Below, one piece after another: positions 34,950 through 47,420 of a stretch of 64,000 nucleotides of DNA. The translations under genes were made by a program, and so were the position numbers. The notes beneath the pieces are model-generated. The model saw nothing but the letters and a program-made list of their open reading frames with translations, made no database searches and was not told where the DNA came from. The stretch covers positions 39,134,863 to 39,198,862 of the forward strand of contig OX344761.1 in assembly GCA_947034895.1 (NCBI GenBank), in the 5' to 3' direction. Source of the DNA: Rhytidiadelphus loreus (taxonomy: Eukaryota; Streptophyta; Bryopsida; Hypnales; Hylocomiaceae). Positions within the stretch are counted from its first letter, which is position 1; each line of letters begins with the position of its first letter.

Positions 34950-35166
34950 TTGGAGGGCTGTGAGTTCCCTTGGTTTGGAAACAATCCCCCAGTAGTCCTC
35001 AGCAGTTTGCAGTAGTTCACAGGTGTTGCCTGACATAGCAAGGTGACTGCCACGTCAATTCTTTTTTTTCTTTTTTTTAAAAAAAAAATAAAAAAAATCT
35101 GATAGCGGCTGTTACCAAACTGTCGGGGGAACAACGCCGGGAACAGGCCTGAAATGGCCCTCCCAA
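34950..35166. mobile_element. GC-ended MITE, copy 1 of the TTGGAGGGC family
   Basis: The left end is TTGGAGGGCTGTGAGTTCCC. The right end reversed is TTGGGAGGGCCATTTCAGGC. The centre is an A/T tract (about 35059-35098). It matches the 44665-44893 element in inverted orientation (GGAGGGCCRTTTCAGRCCTG at one end). There is no coding capacity. Confidence 0.55.
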
Positions 35167-36171
35167 CCCCCCAAATATCATCTAATGGTTTTCCATTCTT
35201 TGATCTTCTTGATATATCTTATTGGGAAATGTAGCTACATTTATGTGGACCTAGACATTCCTATTATCAAACAACTCTCAAAGTGCTTCTATACAATTTG
35301 TATATTGGTAATATAATACTATTACATCTCGTTGCTAAATTTGCAACATTGAATTTTGTAGCAACAAGTTTTTTCTTAAGACTCCAAAACATGGATGGAA
35401 AAATTGGACAAAAAGATGACCATCCCCAGGACGAATTAAATTGTGACATATTTTTGTAACAATGTGCACGTATTATAGTAGATGTTCAAATCTAATTGTC
35501 TTGTACCTTACTTCCTTAGCCATCATTGCTAGCTAATACCATACAATCCTCATCTTTTGTTGTACATTTGCATTGGTCAAATTCTACCACCTTTGCCGCA
35601 TTTAAAATTATAACTAGATTCTTTTTTGTTTGATTCACACATAAAAAGAATACCACTTCAATTATGTTTTTAAGACTTTGAGTAGGGGAGTCGACTTCTT
35701 TCCGACCATCCATCAATTTTTGTTAGTTAGGCTACTTTATTTCCGATCAATTGAGATTTTGGTGACAACTCACACAATACAAATGTTGGGGAGGTGTACA
35801 TTGAAGCATACAATGATCACAAGATGTACATTGGAAGCCACAATTATCACCTACATTGAAGCATGGTCGATTTTGTAATCAGCCTATGGTTGGAGATACA
35901 ATGACCTATATAACAAGAATAGGTTGAATGGATTTTCCTTGAATAAAATGTAAAAAAGTATGAAGTCCTTTTGAAATATAATTCTATAAATAAATAAAAA
36001 ATTCCCCTCACCATAACCATAGAACAGATATGTTGAATTGCTTAAGTGATTGGAAAGGGGTCATCTACCTTATCAAAAGTTTAATGGACGTTTAATGGCA
36101 TGACTTGGTAGTTTTTGCATGTGTATGAAGTCAAGTGGAATCAATTGTCTTGGATCTTTGTACTTTTAAAT
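35167..36171. other. Intergenic DNA, no recognised feature
   Basis: A short imperfect repeat of GGTGTACATTGAAGCAT / GATGTACATTGGAAGC is seen at about 35790-35840. Nothing else is recognised. Confidence 0.3.
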
Positions 36172-36583
36172 TAAGGTAGGCACCTCTTAAACCACCATTT
36201 TTTGCTATGTGCCTAGTTACAATTATTTAGATAGGTCACATTTTCATATTTTCTTGTTTGCATGGCAAGTAAAAAGAGCTTCAAAGAACATGACATTTGG
36301 AGACTCTGCATAAATTATGAAGAGTCGAATAGTTTGTTTTGGTAGAGTTTTAAAATCATTTCTTTCACATATTAGATACATATGGATTTTGAAGATGTAG
36401 ACATGGTAATGATGGTGGTTTGGGGTCAATGATGCATTTGGGGGACACTTTAACTTTGAAACAACACTACGACCATTTTTCAGCCAATGAATGACAAAGA
36501 ATCTTTCCGTGTAGGACAAAAGTGCAAATATTTGTTCTCAAATTATTATGCTAAGAGGGGAGGTCTTCTACAGTAGCTTGTCA
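36172..36583. repeat. Dispersed repeat, left part of a CACTA-interrupted copy
   Basis: It begins TTAAGGTAGGCACCTCTTAA, a terminus resembling the TA-flanked MITEs at 16.2 and 18.0 kb. It continues into sequence repeated at 52.3-53.5 kb and, partly, 56.1 kb (CAATGAATGACAAAGAATCT). Paralogues at 52.6 and 53.3 kb lack the insertion found at 36584. Confidence 0.5.
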
Positions 36584-37779
36584 AACTACTAGAAAATGAT
36601 ATCCAAATCAACAAAAAATCATCAAATTTTAGTTGATTTGGGTATTGTATTGACCATTTTTATAGTTTATAGTTTTGATTTGGCCCAAGTTAATAAAATG
36701 GTCACCAAATTTTGTTGATTTGAATAGTACAATGTCCAAGTTCAAAATGACAAAAAAAATGTTCATTCCAACCCCTCTCTAAATTTGTTCGCATAACTTT
36801 TTGATTAGATAATCAAAATTGCAAATGGATTATTGAAGATGAAAGGCATATTCATTTTACAACTTTTCTTAGTTCAAAGTTTTATGAAAAAAGTTATGAT
36901 ACTATGCCAAACCTTCTTTTGAAGTTTTCTGATTTTAAAGAACACCAAATTGTGGATGATTAAGTTTAAAAAAAATTCAATTGTATATAGAATTTCAACC
37001 ATGGTCATTGAAACATTGTCCAAATGTTGGAAACTTATTTGAAACTTCTTTAAGTCAAAATGAACATAGTAAAATAGCTTTTTTTAAAGAACTTTGATCT
37101 AATGAAAGTTGGTAAATTGAGCTAACTTTCACCTCCAAAAATCTGTTTTCAATTTGGACACTCAAATTAAAATTTATAGACAAAGTTCAGAGAGGGGCTT
37201 GAATTGATATTTTTTGGGGCATATTTTAACATCTGAATTTTGTCCATAACTTTTGATTGAAGGGTCTAAATTGCAAACGTATTTTTAGAGGTGAAATTTA
37301 GCTTTATTTACCAACTTTTATTTGTTCAAAGTTTTTGAAAAAATATATTTTACTATGCCAAAACGACTTCTAAAGTCTGATGGGCTTACAAATCAAATGA
37401 AAAATAATAGCAATAATTCAATAAATAATAACTCACTACCACAATTATCAAGTGACCTAGATGGTGGTGTAAAGGTATAGGTTGTTGTCTTTTGTGTGGG
37501 AGGTCTTGGGTTCGATTCCCTTGGCAACACACTTTGCCCTCGTAGTAGTCACCTATGTTACTTGCCTGTGTGGCAGCCATCACATCCAATCACCAAAAAA
37601 TGAACCAATAAAATCAACATAATCAAGGTCAATAATCCATCCTTCATGGATTAAGTTAAGACAAATTCACATCCAATCCATGAGACAAATTCACATCCAA
37701 TCAGCAAAAAATGAACCAATAAAATCAACATTTTTTTGTCCATTTTCTGTTGATTTGAACATAAATTTTCTAGGAGTGG
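36584..37779. mobile_element. CACTA-like non-autonomous element, 1.2 kb
   Basis: The left end AACTACTAGAAAATG and the reversed right end CACTCCTAGAAAATT resemble the CACTACTAGAAAA termini of plant CACTA transposons. Both are followed inward by CAAATCAACA. The element interrupts a dispersed repeat whose uninterrupted copies read straight from AGTAGTTTG to ACTTCCAATGAG (complement near 53370). It contains an imperfect inverted repeat at about 37070-37360 and a SINE-like insertion at 37451. There is no transposase. The 3-bp target duplication is not clear. Confidence 0.55.
37451..37610 (+). mobile_element. tRNA-derived SINE-like element
   Basis: The head resembles a tRNA-derived RNA polymerase III promoter. 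An A-box-like segment lies in GACCTAGATGGTGGTGTAAA (37454-37473) and a canonical B box, GGGTTCGATTCCC, at 37508-37520, spaced about 40 bases apart. The body continues with GGCAACACACTTTGCCCT. A cloverleaf does not form, so this is not an active tRNA gene. The 3' end and target duplication are not resolved. Confidence 0.6.
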
Positions 37780-40079
37780 ACTTCCAATGAGTGCTTTTGA
37801 AAAAATTTAAACCAATCATTCACATGGTACCAAAATGGATGATTTCCAAGGTCAATAATCCATCCTTCATGGATTAAGTTGAGACAAATTCCTTGGTAGT
37901 GGAGCTCCCACACTCTCTCTTCTTCCATTTATTCTTGTGTTTGCATTCTCTGTATGCACATTTCTACTTGCACATCTATTTGCATAGGATTGGAGGGTCT
38001 CCACAAGTAAGTAATATTGAGGCACCAATTGTCAACCACACCCACTACCCAACCTACAAGGGTGTAGTTTTCCAACCAAAGCTAGAAGAGATTTTCAACC
38101 CAAGCTTGGAATGTTTTTTTTTGCTCTTTTCCAAGGTTGGGATTAATAAGGTTATGACGCATATTTCAAAATAGTGAGCAAAAAAGTAGGAAGTCATGAG
38201 TGGGAGAATAATTCTTGAATGATTGGAATTGAAAAACTCTAGACATTGGCTACTGGTGAAGTGCACTTTTTGGCTACCAAAATTCATAGTAATTTCAATT
38301 TTGGGAATGAAATTCTGAAAATTTTGCAATTCTAATATTTTCTATCTTCCTACATGGTAAAAAATTCCACTACTTCATACTATACACGCTCTGCTCCAAA
38401 ATTGCCTAAATGATCAACTATTGGTGCCTCAACCTTAAGCCCCTAAGTTTGAATTTCTTTGGAAACTTTGAGCTAGCGTTTGAAGTTGTGAACTTGTTTT
38501 TTTGACTAGACTAGCTAGGCAAAATCGTTCAATATCGGTATTCACACCTTCTTCATTGCGATTCCATGCTCTAGAGAATCAAGAGATGGTAGGTCTTTGT
38601 TGGCTTCATGTTGATTCTCTATAAGAAAATATTTTTAGATCACAATATCTTTTGCATGTTGATTATTTTCCTTAGGAAAAAAAGAATGGATGTATGGAAA
38701 CCTTCGCAAGCAAAGCTTTCACCCTTTGTTGTTGATTTCACCGTTGATATTGTTGTTTGATTGGGTCTAGTCTTGTCAGTGCAATCTTGTTACCGCAATT
38801 TTGCAATTTGTTACTACAATTTTGCATTCTCCATTGTTGACACACCAAATAAGGTGTCACACATTCACCCAAAACTGTTATCCTTTAGCTACTATTTTCT
38901 CTCACCAACTTCTCATTCAAATTGAAGGGGATTTACTCTTAGTTGGAAGTGAGTTTAATTCATCTCAACACATAAATACGTAGGACTATCGCTATTCTCA
39001 AGAGACCTCCACATTATTGAACACTATGGATGTATTTGTACATATTTCACACAAGGGGCATGAATGTCAAAAGATGATTGGAAGGAACCTCTAAAAAAAA
39101 TCGTATCCAAAGCATTGGTCAAAAAATTGAAGCCTAGAACTTGAGCGAAGTTATAAAAGAATGGCAAATTTGAACCCATCTATTATATTGTTATAACAAA
39201 TACTATCTAAACAATGATGACATTAGACAATCTGACCGGTTTGTCATGTCTACACTCCAAGTGACAACAAAAACTATGAAAAGCCTATATGCATTTACTT
39301 AGATGTTTAAGTTTGTAATTTTTAGGTGTGGGAGGTTGTCATTTGTCATACTTTTCAAATAATAATGTGGGATGGAATTATCTACAAATTACAAAGTGGT
39401 ATTCTATATAATCTAAACACTATATTTTTACCATGATAATGTATATTTATTTTTCTATAATTATTTTTCTATAATTGCAAAAAGATCCCTAGTTCATAGG
39501 TCGCTTATTAAAATCATGTTGAAATTGTTCCATTTGATGCGTAATTTCTATGTGCAAAACTATTTGTCACCAATCTTAGAAGAAATACCTAATTGTCCTT
39601 TTTGCAACCAAAAATTGGTGTGTGATCTTTAAAGGATTAAATATAAATTTAATTGATGATGTACTATTACTCAAAATGATGTAAATCTATAAAACTGCAA
39701 ATATGGAATTCAACCATGATTTAGACTTCAATGCATGTATTTTCTACAATAGTTACTAATACTTTCTACTATTGATTCCATAAAATCTTCTCTAGGGTGT
39801 TTCCAAGCTATGGTAAAGTGATTTTGTTGTCACAAAGTTGCAATTTTGTCAATTTTTTCAACTTTTATAACTTTTGGCTTATTATATTTGATTTCTAAGA
39901 CAATAAATGTACTAGCTTTGCAATGATGAAAGTAAAAAATTTCTTCCCATATTTTAGTGTGAACATGGGTTCAACAAGACGATGCAACATTTTCTTTTGT
40001 TTATACCTAAAAAGTAAAAAAAAAATTCAACCCATCTTTTCAATATATATGTACATATTATGGACTTTGTTCACAATGA
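37780..40079. other. Repeat edge and intergenic DNA
   Basis: The first 70 bases resume the dispersed repeat interrupted by the CACTA-like element. A 45-base stretch (AAGGTCAATAATCCATCCTT...) at 37849 repeats one at 37627 inside that element. From about 37900 to 40079 no gene or element is recognised. Confidence 0.35.
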
Positions 40080-40083
40080 TTAA

Positions 40084-41045
40084 CCCCTAAGATTTTTTAC
40101 TATGATTTCACTAAAAATGTGATTTCTACTACAAGTACCAAATTTTAGAATAAAAAAACATTTTTGGATACATGTAACCATAGGATCTAATAGTATGCTG
40201 GCTTGAAAAGATGCGGAAAAAATTTCAGAAATTTCCACCAAGTAGATTGCAAGATAATAGCGTATGAAGTGATATAAATCATTTTTATGGCCTTGCAAAA
40301 GATCAGGCAGCTACACTTCAAAAGGTCACATTTGTATGAAAAAATGTTCAAATGGTTGTAATTAGTTGAATTCATTCTTCAAGGCAAGTTGACTACTTGC
40401 TAGAAAAATTTTAGATCATTTGGAATTGTACAACATATAGGAAAAAAATAGTATGTAGAAAGAATTATAGAATGATTCAAAATACTTAATTATTAAAAAT
40501 GTATTTGTAGATTGAAAAATGCCAATCCCAATGGTTTTAATGCTTTTATAAACAATCTACACCCAATGATTTTATTTTTTTCAAAAAATATTGAAAATTG
40601 AGTAAAATAAAGGACTTCAAAGTTTATCATAGAATAGAGATTCTATAACTATCCATAAGCTACCCACAACTAAGACTCTTCATAACTTTCATCTCATTAA
40701 TCAAAATAGAATGATTCAAAGCTTTCTACATATATGTATATATATATAGAGAGAGAGAGAGAGTAAACTCATTTCAAATTTCTATTTTTTTTAAAGTGAT
40801 TTAAAAAGAAGTTTCTTTACTTGCCCAGGTTACCTGCCAAGCAATGAAAACTATATATCATGTAATAACTTTTTAACCACGTGGTCAAAACTTATGAACA
40901 TTATTGAATCTTATAGCCTTCTCTCATGCACATGTTGTGTGAAAACTTCAAGGAAAAAATATAAAAATTCTATACATAGTGACTTAGTGAGTCTGTTGCC
41001 TAAAATCACTATGTTGCCAAAAAGACACAATTTGGTCTTTTAGAA
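40084..41045 (+). mobile_element. TTAA-family element, copy at 40 kb
   Basis: The flanks are TTAA at 40080-40083 and 41046-41049. The left terminus is CCCCTAAGATTTTTTACTATG. The right terminus is more worn (GGTCTTTTAGAAG). The interior matches the 5945-6852 copy (AGGCAGCTACACTTCAAAAG, CAATCCCAATGG). An ATATAGAGAG microsatellite expanded inside it at about 40735-40765. Confidence 0.65.
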
Positions 41046-41049
41046 GTTA

Positions 41050-42190
41050 ATTGAAATTTTGAAATAAGAAAACCATGTCTTCTTTGAATACTTAGAAAAA
41101 TTATTGATATTGTTGCCTTCATGTTCTCCTATATTCGTTTTGTTATCACCACATTTATTATAGTAAACTACATTATACCAAACACTCTCCCATATATAGC
41201 TTAAAACACCCAATAAGATTTCAAACCAATATCTTCTAAATTTATTATATATTCCAAAGTTATTCATTCAATAACATTGTAGTAAGAATCTAGCAATGCA
41301 TTTTTGAAAATACCACGAGATGCCTAGAGGTGGCAATGGATTCTACAAATAATAGAGAACTCTAGCTCTCTAGGAAAATAGTTTTTATTTCAATATGTGT
41401 CCAAGAGCAAAGGCTATGGTACTAAATTTAAAAATAGTTAATTCTAGGCAATACAAAAAACACATGAAAATTTGATAAGTAACAAGAAACTTATGGAATG
41501 TTTTCTTTTGTAAGCATATAGACCATTGTTGTGAAAAAAATAACATATTGGCTTCATTTTTTAACTCAAATTTCTCAATTTCTCAATAAAAAGGTCTGAA
41601 GTGATTAGTTTTCTTACGAAAGCACTCTCATAATTTTGGGAGATCTGCATATTTTAATTCCATCTTAGATCAATTTATGATTTAGTTTTTCTTTTCATTT
41701 TAAACCTATTTCTACCTAATATTTTTTTAAAGGACAAAAATCAAATATTTTTGTTCAATTTCTTTTTAAAGACTTTCAACTCAATTTTTCAACATAATTT
41801 TTCTTAAATCAAAATCTATAGTGCAAAATATTGAAGTTAAGAGATTTTGAAATCTTATAATCTAGTGTAGCAATGTCCCTCTAAATGGAGTTTCTTCACT
41901 TCAAAATAATGCTAACATCTTCCAATCTATGTGGTCAAACTTTACAAATATTTGATCACATGATCTTATTCTAATTGAGTATAAGATTCTACAATTCAAT
42001 TCTCAAAATTTTCATTTATTTGCTTTCTTACCTCAATACAATACAAATGGTAGTTTTGAGTGGTTTCTAACACGAAAATAAACTTAAGACTTCAAGGTAA
42101 AAGACAAGTTATTTTATGGTCTTCATTAATAGTTTCTCTCATATGCTTGCTCGTATGCTTGTAAGGCAATTCTTCAACTTGTTTGCCTTC
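41050..42190. other. Intergenic DNA with a TTAA-family fragment
   Basis: From about 41640 to 42060 the sequence resembles the reverse complement of the 33441-34362 interior (GATTTAGTTTTTCTTTTCAT, then ATCTTCCAATCTATGTGGTC). Its ends are not preserved. The remainder is unassigned. Confidence 0.4.
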
Positions 42191-42194
42191 TTAA

Positions 42195-43108
42195 CCCCTA
42201 TAGGACTAGTATGCGTTTTTTGGCAATATAGAAATTTTGGGCAAGTATGTGTGACTGGAGATTTGCATATTTTAGGCTGAAATTTTAATAGAAGGTGGGA
42301 ACAAGGAATGTCTTTTACATGCACTAAATTTCATAACATTTGGAAATATGAGTCTAAAGTTATGGCATAATATCTACCTTTTTTCGTAAATGGTTAGTTC
42401 GAGCAAATAAGAAGAAATCAATTTTTTCACAAACAAAAATTTGGAATTGATTTTCTAAAATTATATATACGTAGAAAGCTTTGAATTGTTCCATTTTGAT
42501 CAATGAGTCAAAATTTATGAGGAGCTTTAGTTTGTAGGCAATTATGGAATAAATATTCTAAAATAAACTTTGAAGTCCTTTATTTATCTCAATTGTCAAT
42601 ATTTTCGGAAAAAAATAAAACCATGGGATGTAGGTTGTTTAATACAACACTGCAACCATTGGATTGGCCATTTTCAATTCCATAACTAAATTCTTAACAA
42701 TTTAGTATTTTGAATCATTCTCTAGTTCTTTCTACTTACTATTTTTTTCCTATATGTTGTACAATTTGAAATGATGTGAAATTTTTTAAGCATGTAGACA
42801 ACTTCTCTTGAAGAATGAATCCAAAGAAGCACCACCAGTTTGGACATTTTTTCATACAAATGTCAACTTCTGAAGTGCAACTGCTAGATTTTTCGTAGGG
42901 CCAAAGAATGGATTTGTGTGAATTCAAAAGCTCACATCTTGCAATCCATGTGGTGAAAATTTCTGAATTTTTTTACGTGTTCTCAAGTCATAATACTATA
43001 GGATCTTATGGTTAATACATGTGTCTCAAATTTATTTTTTTCCAAAATTTGGTACTTTACAGTTTTGGAGCGTTTTTGGTGAAAACATAGTCACAATCCT
43101 TTAGGGGT
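42195..43108 (-). mobile_element. TTAA-family element, reverse copy at 42 kb
   Basis: The flanks are TTAA at 42191-42194 and 43109-43112. The left end is CCCCTATAGGACTAG and the right end is ATCCTTTAGGGGT. The interior is the reverse complement of the 5945-6852 subtype (CCATGGGATGTAGGTTGTTT, GAAAACATAGTCACAATCC). It is about 0.9 kb and non-coding. Confidence 0.7.
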
Positions 43109-43112
43109 TTAA

Positions 43113-44321
43113 GTATAGAATGTTTCCATAGCTTCTCTTGTTGAAATTTTGAGGTTTTGAAGTTGACCAATTAATGTTAAGACCTTAACCCCTAAGTGCC
43201 TAAGCCTTTCCAAGTGTGTTTTTCCCATGAAAAAAGAACATGGGCTTATAGTTATCTCCATTGAAACAAAATGATTTTTTTTCAAAATCTAACCGTATGG
43301 ATGTTTAAAGAGCTTGCTTATTAGTATGTACACCAATTTTGAGTGCAAAATTCCATAAGAGTTGTGAGATTATAATAAGAGAAATGTACATTTTCTATTT
43401 TTAATATGTTGTCCCTCTCCACAATGTTTCAGAAATTTGCACATAAAAGCTTTTTGGGATTAGAAGTGACATGAACAAATACAAATTGTGTTAGCACACT
43501 AAAATACCCTTTCAAAAAACTTAATATCACTTGAAAAGCTATTAAACTCATTACACAATCCACCTTGCAATTGTTGAGATGCAATTTTTTTAATAAGTAT
43601 AATTCACAAATAACTCCAAATCAACACTTGCTTGTTTAAATTTTCAATGGTGAAAATTATGAAAACACTTTACTCTTTCGATTGGGACCATTTTCAAAGC
43701 AAATGAATAAGTGGAAGTTTTTAGATCTCAAATCAAGTGAAATTGCTCAAAGTTGAAAAATAAAATAAAATTAGCAAGCTTTACTCTTCCATTAATGGAC
43801 ATAAATGGCTTTGGAGACCTCTCAACACTCAAAGTTTTGAATAGTTAACACTAAAAACTGCCCAAATTTTTTTTTAAATGGGCAAACGAATTTAACTGCC
43901 CACTTCAAAATGAGCCTGAAATTTCAGATCGACCATATATGGTCGATGAGGCAGTTGGGGGCTATCAAGGTCAACTTCAATTAAATTATAAATCAAGAGC
44001 TGAATTTTTCTTGAATTTACTCTTGGGGGGAGTTGAAAAACAAGTAAATTTAATGCTGCAAAGGACAAATAGTAAAATACAAGTCATTGACTGCTAAAAT
44101 TTTATTAGTTTTAATTTTGACTCAAAGTATAAAATGCACCGACAAATATCAAGATATTTTTGTATGGCGATATAGAGGGCTAAGTTCATTTGACATGGTG
44201 AGAGTAGAATGGATGGAGAGGACCTCTTTAAACTAAAATTTATTGTTCTTCATCAATCATCAAAGGTTATGGGATATTTGAAGCAAGGTGGGAGTTCAAA
44301 GAAAACATGAAGTAATTGTGT
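43113..44321. other. Intergenic DNA with one isolated TTAA-family end
   Basis: TTAACCCCTAAGTGCCTAAG at 43185-43204 is a clear left terminus of the TTAA family, but no matching right end was found before 44.3 kb. A perfect 20-base palindrome (ATCGACCATATATGGTCGAT) lies at 43928-43947. No gene is recognised. Confidence 0.4.
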
Positions 44322-44664
44322 TCACACTAGAACTTTGGACCTCATTGTCCCTTTGGGAGACAAAATGGATTTAGTGTAGACTCCTACGATCTCAATTTTC
44401 GTTATGATTTATTAAAACTTTTTTTGAAGATAGGAAAACGCATTAGTTTTCTCAGATTAAATTTTTTATTTCAAATGGTGCATGAGAGAAAAAGTTATGC
44501 CACCCTAAGCCTAAAATAAAGTTGGTAGGGTAGTACCAAAAAAAACTTACAAAAAGTTGAAAAGAAATTTCCAAATTTTGTTTCCCACAGAAACTATTTT
44601 TGTCTATTTTGATTCATTGTATTTTGATTAGTGAAGAGAAAGCATTGGATGAAATTGGGGGGGG

Positions 44665-44893
44665 TTGGAGGGCCGTTTCAGACCTGTTTCTAGCTCTATT
44701 CCCCTTGGTCTCATCAAATGCCGATGTTAGATATTTCTTTTTTTCAATTTTTTTTTCAATCCTTAAAATGAAAAACAAAGTTAATTTTTTTTTTTTCAAA
44801 AAAAGAGACCTGGCAATCTCTCGGCCATGTTAGCGCAACTTGCAAACAACGGGTTTTGGCGGGTTTCCTGATGGGAATTTGTAGCCCTCCAGA
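44665..44893. mobile_element. GC-ended MITE, copy 2 of the TTGGAGGGC family
   Basis: It starts TTGGAGGGCCGTTTCAGACC and ends with the complement of CTCTGGAGGGCTACAAATTC, so both ends carry the GGAGGGC motif seen at 34950-35166. The centre is A/T-rich. It lies inside the reverse TTAA-family copy. Confidence 0.55.
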
Positions 44894-45427
44894 GTAGCAA
44901 AAAAACATGTAATGCTACAAACAATCTTGCTTTCTAGATAGTCTAAGCATCTTCTTGGAAAATAAACTTGTAGAATTCATTATAAAACACGATTTTAATA
45001 ATTCTTCAAAAAAAAGAGTTCAATAGGGTTTAGTTAGTTTGCTACAACACTTTCATTGTTGGAATTAGTAATGTTCAATTCCATCTAGAAGCTATTATCA
45101 ATTTAGTTTTTTCCTTCAATCTCATATCTTCTATTTAGCAATTTTTTAAAGACTGAAAATCAATTGTGTTCTTTTTTGAAATTTTTTCCCATACTTACAA
45201 TCCAATTATTAAACATAAAGAATTAGAAATTCAAAATGTGTATACAAAAATTTTAAGCTAAGAAGATTTGAAGCCTTAAAATCTAGTAAGGTTAGGTGCA
45301 AAAATCCTGAATTTATTCACTTCAAATGCAAATATCAGGGTTGTCATACCAGACGGACGTCCGGTTTGCTCGTCCGATAGAGGTCTCGCCCGTCCGATGT
45401 GGTCAACACTAAGTTGACTTTTTTTAA

Positions 45428-46110
45428 CCCTTAAAGGACCATTTCTATGTTTTCACCAAAACTCTCCAAAACTGTCATTTCTAGTACAACTACCAAAATT
45501 TTGAAAAAAAACTTTTTTTAACATATTTAACCGTAGGATGTTGTATTATATAGTATTAAAAACATGTGGTAAAAATTTCAGACATTTCCACCGGGTGGAT
45601 TGCAAGATATAAGCATTCAAATTAACTAAAATCATTTTTGACCTTGCGAAAAGCAGGGCAGCTGCACTTCACAAGCTCACATTTCTATGAAAAAATGACC
45701 TAAATGGTGGTGCTTCTTTGGATTTGTTTTTCTAGACAAGTTGGCCACATGCTTGAAAATTTTCAGATCATTTGGAATAGTACAACATATAGGAAAAAAA
45801 TAGTAAGTAGGTAGTAGTAGATAATGATTAAAAATACTAAATTATTTACAATTTAAATATGGAATTGAAAATTTCCAATCCCAATGGTCGAAATGTTGTA
45901 ATAATGTATCTACATCCTATAATTTTATTTTTGTCCAAAAATATTGAAAATTGGATAAGATAAAGGATGTCAAAGTTTATTTTAGAGTAGGAAATCCAAA
46001 ACTGCCCGCAAACAAAAAATCCTCATAATTTTTGACTCATTGATCAAAACGGAATGATTCTAAGCTTTTTGTGTATATCAAACTCTAGAAAATCAATTTC
46101 AAACATAATT
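45428..46110 (+). mobile_element. Truncated TTAA-family element inside the hAT-like element
   Basis: TTAA at 45424-45427 is followed by CCCTTAAAGGACCATTTC. The interior is collinear with the 5945-6852 subtype (CAGCTGCACTTCACAAGCTC, CAATCCCAATGG). The match fades after about 46110 and no right end is found. Confidence 0.55.
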
Positions 46111-46984
46111 AGTTGTTTGCTACTTTGTTTACTACACATTCATAAATTCACAGAAGTCATACAATTGTCATGATGGAAGAAAGACCAAATTGCATATTAC
46201 AAGATTTTCACCATATGTCCGTATCTTTATGTATGAAATTTGTAGCAACCGTGAAATACACATGCTTGATGCTTTTCTAAGCAAAAATGTGTCATTATGT
46301 CATCATGTATCTAAGCAATAATGTATCATCATGTTTTGCATTTGAGAGTAGAAATGGGAGTTCATTATATATTTCTATGCATATGAGGTGGTACTGTGGT
46401 AGGATCACTAGGATGTACAACAACGCACATGAGAATGATGAGGTATATAAATTGAAATTAGTGCTCAAGAGTTCTATTCTTGGAGGGAACACTTACAGTT
46501 TTTAGAACACTATGTGAGTTAAAAGATAGAGTTCATTTAATTCAAAGGGGGCAAATTTTATATAATTTGTAGAGCTACTATAAGGTTCATGAAATGCTAC
46601 ACACTCTAATATATATAAATTAGGGTATGTAAAAACATCATATAATAGGAATTTTTATTAATAAGTTAGCCTTGACAAATAGAAGTCATGCAAATTTTTC
46701 ATAATATGATGAGTATAGATGTAGACAAATAATTTCATATGGGTGATAAAATGCACATATTCAAGAAAATCTATGATGAAAGGCGGTCCACTAAAATTGT
46801 GCCATGGTACTTGTAGTGTTATATAAAAACAAACTAAATGTAAATGTAAGACATCAACTAAAAGTGGAAAAATTGTCACATTGTATGAATAGGAAGATTT
46901 ACCTTAGTGGGTTCAACAAACTGAAAATTGTACAATATGAAGATAGAATTAATAGTTCATTTAACTCTAAGCTTTGAAGCCATA
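46111..46984. other. Interior hAT DNA, no recognised feature
   Basis: AT-rich sequence with no gene or element recognised. Confidence 0.3.
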
Positions 46985-47339
46985 AGGTAGCAATGCCCAT
47001 AACCATTAGTGTACCCATACTTCGATAGTAGAGTTCCCTTAAAGTGTCTCCAAATGTACTTTGAAACCGTGCCAATTCTTAATTGTGGTTGGTAGGCTCT
47101 GATTTTTTTAGATTTTGGAATTACAATCAAGGCAACTTTAGTAGAGTGTAGTTTAGGGTGCCTTAGTGAGTTCTACTTTGAAAATTCACAGAAATTAGAT
47201 GCCTTATCCAAAAATTCTCATTCTTTTTTTGAAAATTCATGATTTTCAGTTGCTAATACTAAAAAAATATTTTTTCTAAAAAAAAGTGCCTCCAACTATG
47301 TTGAATTGCTTAATTTGACGGTTATGGGTGTTGCTACCT
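46985..47339. mobile_element. TA-flanked MITE inside the hAT-like element
   Basis: The left end is AGGTAGCAATGCCCATAACC and the reversed right end is AGGTAGCAACACCCATAACC. TA flanks both sides (46983-46984 and 47340-47341). It is 355 bp and non-coding. It shares the AGGTAG start and TA site with the 16164 and 18005 elements but has a different interior. Confidence 0.75.
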
Positions 47340-47420
47340 TATGTGTTAATCACACTCATATTGAATGAGATTTTCATGGAATAGTTTCATTAGGAATTCT
47401 AAAGTGTTCAATGTTATTAA

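Noticed and set aside
37451..37525. tRNA gene suggested by GGGTTCGATTCCC
   Set aside because: The B box is good but no acceptor or anticodon stems form around it; a SINE head explains it better.
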